A DNA stretch of 64,000 nt from JASLDZ01 sp038226305 (GCA_038226305.1 JBBRQN010000004.1:1-64000); one strand, 5' to 3'. Positions 19,873 to 28,942 are shown, numbered from the stretch's first letter. Notes: generated by a model from the letters alone, not told the origin. Translations and numbers: made by a program.

Positions 19873-21309
19873 GTGTCTCGAACCGTTGGCCAGAACCCGG
19901 GGCTCGCCAGTCCGACCCGTCGCGCCATCCTGACCGGCGTGGCCGCGGCGGCCCTCTGCAGCGCCATGCCGGCCTTCGGTGACCCCCGGCGGCTCGCCGC
20001 GAGCGACCGGGTGAACGTGGCGGTGATCGGCGCCGGCGGCCAGGGCGCCGCCAACATGACCAAGCTCACAGGCCAGAACATCGTGGCCACTTGCGACGTG
20101 GACTACGACCACGTGCTGAAGGCACTCACCGACAAGCAGGGCGTGCTCCTGCCTTCCCGCGTGCCGCTGAAGGAGGCCTATGACAAGGCGGAGCGGTTCG
20201 GCGACTACCGCCGCCTGTTCGACACGCGCAAGGACATCGACGCCGTCGTCATCGCCACCCCCGACCACCACCACGCCGTCGCCGCCCGCTGGGCGATGGA
20301 GCGCGGCATCCACGTCTACGTGCAAAAGCCCCTGACCTACTCGCAGGAGGAGGGGCGCAAGCTCCTCAGTCTGGCGCGTGCCAATCCGAAGCTCGTGACG
20401 CAGATGGGCAACCAGGGTCACTCCGGCGACGACGGGCGGCGCGTGGTCGAGCTCGTGCGCTCGGGCATCCTCGGCCGTGTGCGCGAGGTGCATGTGTGGA
20501 CCAACCGGCCGATCTGGCCGCAGGGCGTGCTCCGCCCTGTCGCCGTGCCCACGCCCGCCAGCCTCGACTGGGACACCTGGATCGGCCCGGCCGACGTGGA
20601 CTGGGGCTATCACCCCGACTACGCGCACTTCAACTGGCGGGGCTGGCTGCCCTTCGGCGACGGGGCGCTGGGCGACATGGGTGCGCACCTGATCGACTTC
20701 CCGTTCTGGGCCCTGCAGCCGGGCCTGCCCACCAAGGTCGAGACCCGTCACACGCGCTGGGGGGCCGACATCAAGGTGCCGGGCGCCACGGGCCCCGCCG
20801 GGCGGGCCGGCTTTCCGCTGGCCTGCGTGACCCACTACGATTTCGGCCATGCCAAGGGCGGGCCGATCCGCCTGACCTGGTACGACGGCGGGCTGATGCC
20901 GGAAACGCCAGCCGGGCTGCCCGCAGGCGTGCGCATGAGCCCGGACGGCGGCGTGCTGTTCGTCGGCTCGCGGGGCATGCTGATGCACGAGACCTATGGC
21001 GAGAAGCCGGTGCTGATCGGGGAGGGGATGAACGAGGCGGCTGCCCGGGTGCCGCAGTCGCTGCCGCGGATCATCGGCGGAATCTCGGGCCATGAGATGA
21101 ACTGGATTCGTGCCATCCGCGGCGAGGAAGGCATCTCCTGCCCGTTCGAATACGCCGTGCCGCTGAACGAGACGATGAACCTCGGCATCGTGGCGGCCCG
21201 GGCCGACCAGCCGATCGAATACGACGGCGTGGCGGGGCGCATCACCAATGGCGAAAACGCCAACCGCTTCCTGAAGCGCGAGGTCTATCGCAAGGGGTGG
21301 GAGCTTTGA
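19873..21309 (+). CDS. Secreted Gfo/Idh/MocA-family oxidoreductase (TAT signal)
   Basis: 478 residues. A twin-arginine signal (SPTRRAILTG followed by a hydrophobic run) precedes a Rossmann domain with VIGAGGQG. The MocA signature YVQKPLTYSQEEGR carries the expected Lys, and the C-terminal half is the alpha/beta substrate domain. Enzymes of this group carry tightly bound NAD and oxidise, reduce or cleave sugar derivatives through keto intermediates. The GTG at 19873 has GAGGAG upstream. It overlaps the following DUF1080 gene, so the two proteins probably act together in the periplasm on glycosides. Confidence 0.88.
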   Translation: MSRTVGQNPGLASPTRRAILTGVAAAALCSAMPAFGDPRRLAASDRVNVAVIGAGGQGAANMTKLTGQNIVATCDVDYDHVLKALTDKQGVLLPSRVPLKEAYDKAERFGDYRRLFDTRKDIDAVVIATPDHHHAVAARWAMERGIHVYVQKPLTYSQEEGRKLLSLARANPKLVTQMGNQGHSGDDGRRVVELVRSGILGRVREVHVWTNRPIWPQGVLRPVAVPTPASLDWDTWIGPADVDWGYHPDYAHFNWRGWLPFGDGALGDMGAHLIDFPFWALQPGLPTKVETRHTRWGADIKVPGATGPAGRAGFPLACVTHYDFGHAKGGPIRLTWYDGGLMPETPAGLPAGVRMSPDGGVLFVGSRGMLMHETYGEKPVLIGEGMNEAAARVPQSLPRIIGGISGHEMNWIRAIRGEEGISCPFEYAVPLNETMNLGIVAARADQPIEYDGVAGRITNGENANRFLKREVYRKGWEL

Positions 21310-22106
21310 TCCGGCTGTCGCGGGCGGCGGGGATCGCAGGTGGGCTGGCGCTGCTGACGGGTGGCTGGGCCGCTCAGGCGCAGACGGCCAAGCTCGGAAA
21401 CCCCAAGGACACGGAGCAGTGGGCGCCGGTGCCGCCGGTGGTCACGCCCGGCCTGACGGCAGACGCCCCGCCCTCCGATGCCATTGTTCTGCTCGACGGC
21501 AAGGCGCTCGATCAGTGGGTGCAGACCGCCGACAAGTCGCCGGCGAAGTGGACCGTCGGCGACGGCGTGCTGACGGTGGCCAAGACCGCGGGCAACATCG
21601 AGACTCGCCGCACTTTCCGAAACTACCAGCTTCACCTGGAATGGCGCGTACCTGAGGGGATCACCGGCTCGGGCCAGGGGCGCGGCAACAGCGGTGTGTT
21701 CCTCGCCTCCACCGGCCCGGGCGACGACGGCTATGAGCTGCAGATTCTCGATAGCTACAACAACGCCACCTACGTGAACGGCCAGGCGGGCAGCCTCTAC
21801 AAGCAGTTCCCGCCCCTGGTGAACGCCATGCGCCCGCCGGGCCGGTGGCAGACCTACGACGTGATCTGGACGGCCCCGACCTTCAGCCCCGACGGCAAGC
21901 TCGCCGCCCCGGCGCGGGCGACAGTGCTGCACAACGGGGTGGTGATCCAGAACGACGCGAAGCTCCGGGGTGAAACCCTCTACATCGGAAAGCCGAGCTA
22001 TCGCCCCTACACGCGGGCACCGATCAAGCTGCAGGCCCACGGCGATCTCAGTGCGCCCTTGAGCTTCCGCAATATCTGGGTGCGCGACCTGCCGGACGCG
22101 CCCTGA
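21306..22106 (+). CDS. DUF1080 protein (3-keto-glycoside hydrolase/lyase-like), exported
   Basis: 266 residues with an N-terminal hydrophobic signal ending near AQA, then a LamG-like beta-sandwich of the DUF1080 (pfam06439) family. Family features include VLLDGKALDQW, the RGNSGVFL segment and YELQILDSY. Members of this family have been shown to cleave 3-keto-glycosides. The TTG start at 21306 overlaps the preceding stop (TTGA); a GTG at 21297 is the alternative. It converges on a second DUF1080 gene with a 4-base gap. Confidence 0.85.
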   Translation: MIRLSRAAGIAGGLALLTGGWAAQAQTAKLGNPKDTEQWAPVPPVVTPGLTADAPPSDAIVLLDGKALDQWVQTADKSPAKWTVGDGVLTVAKTAGNIETRRTFRNYQLHLEWRVPEGITGSGQGRGNSGVFLASTGPGDDGYELQILDSYNNATYVNGQAGSLYKQFPPLVNAMRPPGRWQTYDVIWTAPTFSPDGKLAAPARATVLHNGVVIQNDAKLRGETLYIGKPSYRPYTRAPIKLQAHGDLSAPLSFRNIWVRDLPDAP

Positions 22107-22121
22107 CGCGCTAGGTCAGGG
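22101..22121. terminator. Hairpin spanning the stops of the two converging DUF1080 genes
   Basis: CCCTGAC (22101-22107) pairs with GTCAGGG (22115-22121) around a 7-base loop. The TGA of the plus gene lies in the left arm and the stop of the minus gene lies in the loop. It could end transcripts from both sides, though no T tract is present. Confidence 0.4.
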
Positions 22122-22812
22122 GGCGGATCTTGATGTCGCGGAAAGCCACCACCGCGTCGTGATCCTGCAGGGCGATGTGGCCCTTGGGCGAGGTGGCGAA
22201 CAGCGGCCAAGCGGCGAACTTGGTGCCCGCCACATGCGCCTTGAAGTCGGGTGAGTTGAGTTCGTACTCGACGACTTTCACCCCGTTCATCCAGTGCTCC
22301 ACATGGCCGTGGCGAACCACGATGCGGCTCTGGTTGAACTCGCCCACGGGCCGCGTCACGTCCTTCGACGGGGGGTAGAGGCCGAAGAGCGAGCCGGCCT
22401 GCTGGGGCGGCGCTTCCCCGTGGGCGTTGTCCAGAAGCTGATATTCCGGCCCGCTCTCATAGCCGTGCTCGCCCTGTTCGAGCACGTGATAGTAGACGCC
22501 GCTGTTGCCCTTGGGTGCGATCCGCCACTCGAAGCTGAGGTCGAAGTCGGAATATTCGCCGATGGTGATCAGGTCGCTGGTCGCCTTCGGGTCGTCGCAG
22601 ACGAGGGCCCCGTCCTGCACTTTCCAGCCCGCGTCCACGCCCGGCTTCATGAAGTTGCGCCAGCCCCTGGTGGTGTGGCCGTCGAACAGGAGCTTCCACC
22701 CGCCGGCCTTCTCCGCGGGCGTGATTGTGTTGTGAGCGACGGGGGCCTGCGCCCTGGCTGCGGACGCCACGAGGGCAAGGCTGGCGCAGACCGCGGTAGC
22801 CGAAATACGCAT
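22111..22812 (-). CDS. DUF1080 protein (3-keto-glycoside hydrolase/lyase-like), exported
   Basis: 233 residues. The signal peptide (MRISATAVCASLALVASA) is followed by a DUF1080 sandwich with KLLFDGHTTRGW, the KGNSGVYYHV segment, GPEYQLLDN and a terminal AFRDIKIRPL strand. It is the last gene of the six-gene minus-strand operon and starts 2 bases after the stop of the dehydrogenase small subunit gene. Its place next to a GMC sugar dehydrogenase supports a role in cleaving the oxidised glycoside. It is clearly homologous to, but different from, the plus-strand DUF1080 protein. Confidence 0.88.
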   Translation of the reverse strand: MRISATAVCASLALVASAARAQAPVAHNTITPAEKAGGWKLLFDGHTTRGWRNFMKPGVDAGWKVQDGALVCDDPKATSDLITIGEYSDFDLSFEWRIAPKGNSGVYYHVLEQGEHGYESGPEYQLLDNAHGEAPPQQAGSLFGLYPPSKDVTRPVGEFNQSRIVVRHGHVEHWMNGVKVVEYELNSPDFKAHVAGTKFAAWPLFATSPKGHIALQDHDAVVAFRDIKIRPLT

Positions 22813-22814
22813 GG

Positions 22815-23537
22815 CTAGAGCCCCAGCTTGGTGAGCGCCGCATCCAGCGCGGCCTTGACCTCGGGCGACGGGCCGGGATCGGAGGCCCGCGCCACGTTGC
22901 CGATGTATCCGATGTCCTTGAAGCCCGGCTGGGTCGTGTAATAGCCCCCGATGGTCAGGGAGCGGAAGCGCCGGAAGAACGCGTGCGGTGTCTGCATCGC
23001 CAGATCGGAAGGCTTGACCGTGAGCGTCTTCAGGAGCGCCGCGCGATCGGCGGGGGCGGCGTCGAACAGGCTCTTGCCGAAGCGCTTTTGGGCCTCGCCT
23101 TCGATCCAGCCCAGGCCGTCCAGGATGATCGGCCGGTCGGCCAGCTGCGCGGGGTAGGGGGCGCTGATCCACTCGTCGATGAAGTCCGGCACGCCGAGCG
23201 CATTGGCCGAAGGCGCCTTGCCTGAGGCGGGCAGGATGAAGTCGCAGATCAGGGCTGCTGTCTGCAGCTGCGCCTTGGTCATCAGCCGGGGCCAGGGTGC
23301 AGGCTTGGGCTTCACCATCTCCGGATCGGTGCCATAGCCCTGTGCCGACTTGCCTTCGACCACGGCCTTCTCCCGGTCGTTGGGAGACTGGGCGTGGGCC
23401 AGAGCCGGAACCGCGATCCCGGCCGCCCCCAGCCACGCCAGCGTCGTGCGCCGGTCGATCACGGAACGGTAGGGAGTGGCGGGGGCCGCCGCCTCCGGCT
23501 CCGGAGCGCCGGTGTCGACGCGGTGATGCTCGCTCAC
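22815..23537 (-). CDS. Gluconate 2-dehydrogenase subunit 3-family protein (TAT-exported small subunit of a GMC dehydrogenase)
   Basis: 240 residues. A twin-arginine signal (DRRTTLAWLGAAG) ends near AHAQ, and the mature part has the pfam13618 features CDFILPASGKAPSA and FIDEWIS. Such subunits ride with a GMC flavoprotein through the TAT pathway and stabilise it. It overlaps the GMC gene by 4 bases (ATGA), so the two subunits are made together. No cytochrome subunit of the gluconate-dehydrogenase type is encoded next to it. Confidence 0.88.
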   Translation of the reverse strand: MSEHHRVDTGAPEPEAAAPATPYRSVIDRRTTLAWLGAAGIAVPALAHAQSPNDREKAVVEGKSAQGYGTDPEMVKPKPAPWPRLMTKAQLQTAALICDFILPASGKAPSANALGVPDFIDEWISAPYPAQLADRPIILDGLGWIEGEAQKRFGKSLFDAAPADRAALLKTLTVKPSDLAMQTPHAFFRRFRSLTIGGYYTTQPGFKDIGYIGNVARASDPGPSPEVKAALDAALTKLGL

Positions 23538-25237
23538 AGCTCGCCCCTCTTCGCCAGGGTCGCCAGATGGTCGCTCGAGCGCCAGCTCAGCGCCAGGATG
23601 CTCAGGGTCGGGTTCTTGTCGGGGCTGGAGGCCATCACCGCCCCGTCGGTGACGAAGAGGTTCTTGCAGGCCCAGGCCTGGCCGTACTGGTTGACCACCG
23701 AGTCCTTCGGCGACGAGCCCATGCGCACCGTGCCCACCTCGTGGATGATTTCACCGCCCTTGGAGATCGCCTTCTTCCCATCGGTGGAATAGTCGCGGCT
23801 GGGCTTGCCGCCGAGTTTGTCGATCACCTCCAGGAAGGTCTCGACCATGTGGCCGGCCTGGCGGGTCTCGTGCTCGCTCCACTTCCAGTGGAAGCGCAGG
23901 ACCGGGATCCCCCACTTGTCTTTCACCACGGGATCAAGCTCGGTGTAGCAGTTCTCGTTCGGGATCATCTCGCCCCGCCCGTTGAAGCTCATGGTCGAGC
24001 CGTACATCCGCCGCGCCTGGTCGCGCAGGGCGTCGCCTGTCGTGAGCACGTCGCCGCCGAGCAGGCCGCCGAGCCCCATGGACGGCATCTGCCGGCCGCC
24101 GCCGATCTCGATGTGATAGCCTCGGGGGAAGCTCATCTCCTTGCGGAGCTGCTTCTCGTAGCCCCACCAGGGCACGTAGGTGTGCTCCACACTCATGCCG
24201 TCGTCGTTGGTGGGCGGCAGGCCCTCCATCGCCGGGATCTGGCCCGAGACGTTGGTGCCCACCGTGTCCATCAGGTAGCGGCCGACGATGCCGTGGTCGT
24301 TGGCGAGGCCGTTCGGGAAGTGCGAACTCTTGGAGTTCAGGAGGATGCGGGCCGACTCGCAGGCCCCCGCCGCCAGCACCACCACCTTGCCCGCCGCCGA
24401 GTGGTGCTCGCCGGTAACCCGATTGACGAAGCTCACGCCTTTGGCGTGGCCCGCCTTGTCCAGATCGACCTGATAGACCAGCGCGTTCGTCTCGATGTGC
24501 AGGTTGCCCGTGTCCATCGCGGGGGGCAGCAGCACGGTGGTCGACTGGAAGTTGGCCTTGATCGAACAGCCCCGCCCGCAGGGCGTCGAGTAGATGCAGG
24601 CCGAGCGCCCGTTGATGCCCTTGGTGAGCACGGCGGCGTGCATGGGCGTGACGGGGATGCCCATTTTGGCGAACGCCCGGGCGTAAGCCAGCTCGAACGC
24701 TCGCGGGGGCGGCGGCTCCTGCAGGCAGCCCTCGGGCGAGTCCGGCGTGTTGAAGAGGCCCTGCGCCCGGCCGGTGACGCCGATCAGCCGTTCCACCTTG
24801 TCGTACCAGGGGGCGAGGTCGACATAGGTGATCGGCCAGTCGTAGCCGAGGCCGTCGCGGCTCTTCGGCTTGAAGTCCAGAGGGCCGAAGCGAAGCGAGA
24901 TGCGGCCCCAGTGGTTGGTGCGCCCCCCGAGCATGCGCGGCCGCCACCACAGGAACGGCTCCGAGCCCTCGGCGATGGTGTAGGGCTCGTTCGGCACCTG
25001 CCAGCCGCCATCGACGGTGGCGTCGTAGAAGCCGAAGGGCTTGTCCGGCGTGCCCACCCCGCGCAGGGGGGCGTCGGCCGGGATGTTGAACATGGGCGTC
25101 TCGGTCTTGGGCTCGTAGTCGCGGCCCGCCTCGAGCATCAGCACTTTCAGGCCCGCCTGCGTCAGGCTGTAGGCGGTCATCCCGCCCCCCGCGCCTGAGC
25201 CGACGATGATCACGTCGTAGGGTTCGGACTTGGCCAT
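23534..25237 (-). CDS. GMC-family FAD-dependent sugar/glycoside dehydrogenase, large subunit
   Basis: 567 residues. The N-terminal FAD-binding motif is GSGAGGG at residues 13-19, with LEAGRD ending the Rossmann unit. The GMC motifs GGRTNHWG, LAAGACESARILLNSKS and GTVRMG are present, and NPTLSILAL near the C-terminus belongs to the catalytic end. Three cysteines in C-x5-C-x3-C (214, 220, 224) resemble the iron-sulfur site of FAD glucose dehydrogenases. With its TAT-borne subunit 3 it probably oxidises the C3 hydroxyl of glycosides in the periplasm. It lies 14 bases downstream of the Gfo gene in the operon. Confidence 0.9.
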   Translation of the reverse strand: MAKSEPYDVIIVGSGAGGGMTAYSLTQAGLKVLMLEAGRDYEPKTETPMFNIPADAPLRGVGTPDKPFGFYDATVDGGWQVPNEPYTIAEGSEPFLWWRPRMLGGRTNHWGRISLRFGPLDFKPKSRDGLGYDWPITYVDLAPWYDKVERLIGVTGRAQGLFNTPDSPEGCLQEPPPPRAFELAYARAFAKMGIPVTPMHAAVLTKGINGRSACIYSTPCGRGCSIKANFQSTTVLLPPAMDTGNLHIETNALVYQVDLDKAGHAKGVSFVNRVTGEHHSAAGKVVVLAAGACESARILLNSKSSHFPNGLANDHGIVGRYLMDTVGTNVSGQIPAMEGLPPTNDDGMSVEHTYVPWWGYEKQLRKEMSFPRGYHIEIGGGRQMPSMGLGGLLGGDVLTTGDALRDQARRMYGSTMSFNGRGEMIPNENCYTELDPVVKDKWGIPVLRFHWKWSEHETRQAGHMVETFLEVIDKLGGKPSRDYSTDGKKAISKGGEIIHEVGTVRMGSSPKDSVVNQYGQAWACKNLFVTDGAVMASSPDKNPTLSILALSWRSSDHLATLAKRGEL

Positions 25238-25251
25238 GCGCTATCGCTCCC

Positions 25252-26484
25252 TCACCGCGCCGGGACCGGAACGTAGGTCTCCAGCGCCTCGTCAGGGAAG
25301 CGGACCAGCTCCCCCGTCTCCGCCGATTTGTAGAGCGCCATGACCAGCTTCACGACCTCGACGCCGTCGTGGAAGGTCTCGATCGGCGTGCGGCCGTGGC
25401 GGAAGCATTCCACCATATGCCGGTTCTCGCCGACGTAGCCGTAGGTGGCCGCCTCGTCCTCGACGATCGGCATCAGCCCCTGCTCGGCGTTCTGCTTCTC
25501 CAGCATGTCCTCGCCCTCGGCGCCCTGCACCTTGCGCGACAGGAAGACCTTCAGAGCCGGGCTTAAGGAGCTGAACTCCATGGCGTACTCCGGTCCCAGC
25601 AGCGACAGGTCGATCCGCAGGCCCGCGCCGACGTAGGCCCAGGAGGTGGAGGCTTCGATGATGCACGGCTGGCCGGTCTCGTCCTCCAGAGCGATGGTGG
25701 CGCGGGCGAAGTCCTCCACCGGGCGAAGCTGAAGGTCGACCTGATCGCCATAGGCGCGCTTGAGGGCGGCGGCATGCTCGCCCCGGCTCCACTTCAGATG
25801 GCCCACGGAGCCCTGCACGGAGATCACCTTCAGGCTCTCGCGCCTCGCACCGGGTTCGGTCAGCATGAACCTCGCGACCTCCACCGAGTGGCACATCATG
25901 TCGCTCATCACGCCGCCGCCCTGGCGGTCGCCCCGCCAGAACCACGCCTCGTGCGGGCCGGAATGTTCCTCCGCGGCGCGGGCCAGGTAGGGGCGCCCGG
26001 ACCCCGGCACGGCTCTGCGCCAGACGATCTCCTTGCCCCGCTCCACCGCGCTCGCGAACACCTGGTTCTCCAGGTAGCCGTGTGCCAGGCCTGCGTCCTC
26101 CGCCAGCCGCAGCACCTCGCGGGCCTCGGCAAGCGTGCGGCCGAGCGGCTTCTCGCAGGCCACGGCGCGCACCTTGGAGCGGCCCGAAGTCACTGCGGCG
26201 TTCAGCGCCCGCATCACCTCCAGCCGCACATCGTTGGGAGCCAGAACCCAGATGGCGTCGATGTCGGGCGCGCAGAGGAGGGCGTCGAGGGTTTCGTAGG
26301 CGGTGCAGGGGCCGATCTCAGCGGCGTTCACCGCGTCGGCGAACGCTTCGCGCTTGGCGGGGGTGGCCGAGAACACGCCGGTGATCTGCGCATTCCGCAC
26401 GCTCTCGAAGCTCTTGAGGTGGAAGTGGGCGATGAAGCCCGATCCCACGAAGCCGATGCGCAATGGGGGAGGAACGGCGCTCAT
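25252..26484 (-). CDS. Gfo/Idh/MocA-family oxidoreductase
   Basis: 410 residues with no signal peptide. The Rossmann motif is GFVGSGFIAHFH and the MocA-type signature is ACEKPLGRTLAEAREV. The substrate domain includes WFWRGDRQGGGVMSDMMCHSVEV. It is most likely an NAD(P)-dependent sugar oxidoreductase of the cytoplasm. It overlaps the MFS gene by 4 bases, suggesting it acts on the sugar that transporter imports, for example reducing a keto-sugar back to the parent sugar. The exact substrate cannot be read from sequence. Confidence 0.85.
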   Translation of the reverse strand: MSAVPPPLRIGFVGSGFIAHFHLKSFESVRNAQITGVFSATPAKREAFADAVNAAEIGPCTAYETLDALLCAPDIDAIWVLAPNDVRLEVMRALNAAVTSGRSKVRAVACEKPLGRTLAEAREVLRLAEDAGLAHGYLENQVFASAVERGKEIVWRRAVPGSGRPYLARAAEEHSGPHEAWFWRGDRQGGGVMSDMMCHSVEVARFMLTEPGARRESLKVISVQGSVGHLKWSRGEHAAALKRAYGDQVDLQLRPVEDFARATIALEDETGQPCIIEASTSWAYVGAGLRIDLSLLGPEYAMEFSSLSPALKVFLSRKVQGAEGEDMLEKQNAEQGLMPIVEDEAATYGYVGENRHMVECFRHGRTPIETFHDGVEVVKLVMALYKSAETGELVRFPDEALETYVPVPAR

Positions 26485-27926
26485 GCGCTCAAACTCGGGT
26501 TCAGCCGCGCCTTCTCCACCTGCGCCGCATAGCCCCCGGAGCGGCGATCCCAGACCACCACCGCCCCGAACAGCAGCGACACTAGGAAGGCGAACGGCAC
26601 GAGATAGCGGAAGGAGAGGAGGCCGCTCCGGTTTTCGGCGGCGTTCAACACCGGCGTAGCGGCGGCGGCGGCGGTGGGCCCGGCTTCACCGGCGGCGGTG
26701 CGGCGCAGGAAGTCTCCCGTCACGGGGGGTGGCGAACTGGCGCTCGACACCGCACGCGCCAGCCCGCCGAGCGTGGGATCGGCTGAGGGAACGGCGAGCA
26801 CGGATGCCGCCACCGCCTGCACCCGGCCCGCATCGGCGGCGGCGGCCAGGTGGTCGTCGGCGATCTGGCCCAGGAGGGGCGTGGTCACGACGCCGACTGC
26901 AAGCGATCCTGCGGCGGCCATCAGGCCCAGCCCGAGCGCTCCGGTAGCGGGCGCGCGCTCTGACACGAAGCCCATCATCGTGGGCCACACCACGGCGATC
27001 CCCACGGCGAAGACCAGCGCTGATCCGATGGAGGCGGCGAGGCCGGACGAGAAGCTCAGGGCCAGAAGGCCGATCCCTGCGATGCCGGTGCCCAGCATCA
27101 GCAGCACGGGCGGCGAGGCGCGGCTGAGGATCGCGTGGGCGTTGGCGCGCATCACGGCCATCACGCCATTGATGAGCACGAGCACGAGGATGCCAGGCAG
27201 GCCGCCGGACTCCAGCACCGAGGGAATCCAGCGGTTCGGCCCAAGCTCCAGGCTCATGGTCACCGCCATCAACAGCAGGAAACCCCACAGGAGCGGCGTC
27301 GTCAGCACCGCCCGAACGGTCGCCATCAGCGTCGCGCCACTGGCCGCCGCTTCGGACTTCGGGAAGGTCTCGCGCAGGAAAACGCCCGCATAGAGCAGCG
27401 CCGGAACCAGCCCCACCAGCATCTGCGCCCGCCAGTCGGCGTGGATCAGCCCAAGCCCCCACACGCACAACCCGCCGAGCGCCACGCCGCCCGGGAACCA
27501 CAGGTGCAGGCGGTTCAGCATGCCCGCTTTGCGCTCAGGATAGAGCGTGGCGACCAGGGGATTGCACACCGCCTCGATCACGCCGTTGGCGACGGCGGTC
27601 ACGAGGGCGGCGATGAACAGCGACGAGAACCCGGTCGCCGTCACGAACAGGGCGATGCCAACGACGTGCCCGATGAAGGCCAGCCGCAGGAGAAGCCGCA
27701 TCCCGAACACGTCCACCAGCGACGAGAAGCCCACCTGCGAGATCGCCATGCCCCAAAGGCCCGCCCCGCCGATCAGGCCGATCTGGGCGTTGTCGAGCAG
27801 GAACACGGTCTTCAGCTGGAACATCACGCCGCTCAGCGTGGCGAAGCTGAAGGCCAGGGCGCAGACGGCGGCGCAACTGCCGAAGAACAGGCGGCCGCGA
27901 TTGGCGGGAGCATCCAGCACGGTCAC
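26481..27926 (-). CDS. Major facilitator superfamily transporter
   Basis: 481 residues with about 12 hydrophobic segments and a long central or late hydrophilic insertion between helices 11 and 12 (about residues 365-440) rich in Ala, Gly and Pro. N-terminal MFS features include a GMRLLLRLAFIGH loop. It is coupled by 4-base overlaps to the genes on both sides, so it probably imports the sugar product of the periplasmic enzymes. The substrate is inferred only from context. Confidence 0.82.
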   Translation of the reverse strand: MTVLDAPANRGRLFFGSCAAVCALAFSFATLSGVMFQLKTVFLLDNAQIGLIGGAGLWGMAISQVGFSSLVDVFGMRLLLRLAFIGHVVGIALFVTATGFSSLFIAALVTAVANGVIEAVCNPLVATLYPERKAGMLNRLHLWFPGGVALGGLCVWGLGLIHADWRAQMLVGLVPALLYAGVFLRETFPKSEAAASGATLMATVRAVLTTPLLWGFLLLMAVTMSLELGPNRWIPSVLESGGLPGILVLVLINGVMAVMRANAHAILSRASPPVLLMLGTGIAGIGLLALSFSSGLAASIGSALVFAVGIAVVWPTMMGFVSERAPATGALGLGLMAAAGSLAVGVVTTPLLGQIADDHLAAAADAGRVQAVAASVLAVPSADPTLGGLARAVSSASSPPPVTGDFLRRTAAGEAGPTAAAAATPVLNAAENRSGLLSFRYLVPFAFLVSLLFGAVVVWDRRSGGYAAQVEKARLNPSLSA

Positions 27927-28942
27927 GCCGCCTTCGCGGTCTGGCGGGCGACGAGGCTCTGGATGGCCAGGAAATCGATGCTGGTCTTCAGAAGCTCCAG
28001 GCGGGGCACCTCGAACGGCGGCTCAAGCTCCACGAACCACTGGGTGGCGCCGACGCGGGTCGCGGTACCCAGTACTTTGCGCCAGTCGGTCGTGCCGCTG
28101 CCCACCGCAACTGTACGGTGGCCCAACACCGAACCTGGGGCGGTGGAGGCGATCATGTCCTTCACGTGCAACGCCTTGAAGCGGGTGGGATGCGCCTTGA
28201 GAAGGGCGATGGGGTCTGCCCCCGCGGCCACGGCCCAGCCCACGTCCAGCTCGAAGATCGTCTGCGCCGAGGTCTCACGGAGCAGGATCTCGATGCCGCG
28301 CTCTCCACCGCCCAGGTCGAAGAATTCGCCGAAGTGGTTGTGATATCCGACCGCCAGCCCCTCGCCCCTGAACCGCTCGGTCAGGGTGTTGAGGAGGCCA
28401 GCCCGCGCCTTCCAGTGATCCGCCGTCACCGCGCGCGAGGCTCGCACGTAGTAGTCGCCGAAGGCTTCGCCCGGGGCCTGCTTCAGGTTCAGGCCGGGGG
28501 GCGGGGGGAAGCTCGGAATGATCACGGATCGCACGCCCAGGGTGTGCATGTCGGCGGCCACGCGCCCGAGGTCACCGTCAAGCGCGGGCTCGTTCGCGTC
28601 GCCCTTCCTGATCCCGACGTGGGCGGAAGTGCAGCGCAGGCCGGCGGCGTCGTGCGCGGCGCGCAGGGCCGTGGCCGAATGGCCGAAGTAGCCCGCCAGC
28701 TCGGTCGTGGCATAGCCGATCGCCGCCACGCCGCCGAGTGCCGGACCGAGCTTGTCGCCCGACAGATCGCCCAGGGTGTAGAGCTGTACGCCGAGGGACC
28801 CGGCGGCAGCCGCGACCGCTGGCAGGGCCGCCACAAGCGCCCCGGCGAGGATGCCCTGGCCCAGCGCCCTTCGAGATGGCGAGGCCACGCACCGTTCGAT
28901 GCGACAGCCGTTCGGAGTGTCTTCAGCCATGCCGTTCCGCAT
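27923..28942 (-). CDS. Sugar phosphate isomerase/epimerase-family protein (AP-endonuclease-2-like TIM barrel), exported
   Basis: 339 residues. A twin-arginine-like signal (SPSRRALGQGILAG...VAAAA) is followed by a xylose-isomerase-like TIM barrel. Metal-site features are visible: GYHNHFGEF, FELDVGWAVAAG and ALHVKDM, which hold the usual His, Glu and Asp ligands. In known keto-glycoside pathways proteins of this fold act as isomerases or hydratases on keto-sugars. It is the first gene of the six-gene operon. ATG at 28942 is chosen; ATG at 28930 is close behind. A LacI-type operator lies 22 bases upstream. Confidence 0.85.
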   Translation of the reverse strand: MRNGMAEDTPNGCRIERCVASPSRRALGQGILAGALVAALPAVAAAAGSLGVQLYTLGDLSGDKLGPALGGVAAIGYATTELAGYFGHSATALRAAHDAAGLRCTSAHVGIRKGDANEPALDGDLGRVAADMHTLGVRSVIIPSFPPPPGLNLKQAPGEAFGDYYVRASRAVTADHWKARAGLLNTLTERFRGEGLAVGYHNHFGEFFDLGGGERGIEILLRETSAQTIFELDVGWAVAAGADPIALLKAHPTRFKALHVKDMIASTAPGSVLGHRTVAVGSGTTDWRKVLGTATRVGATQWFVELEPPFEVPRLELLKTSIDFLAIQSLVARQTAKAA

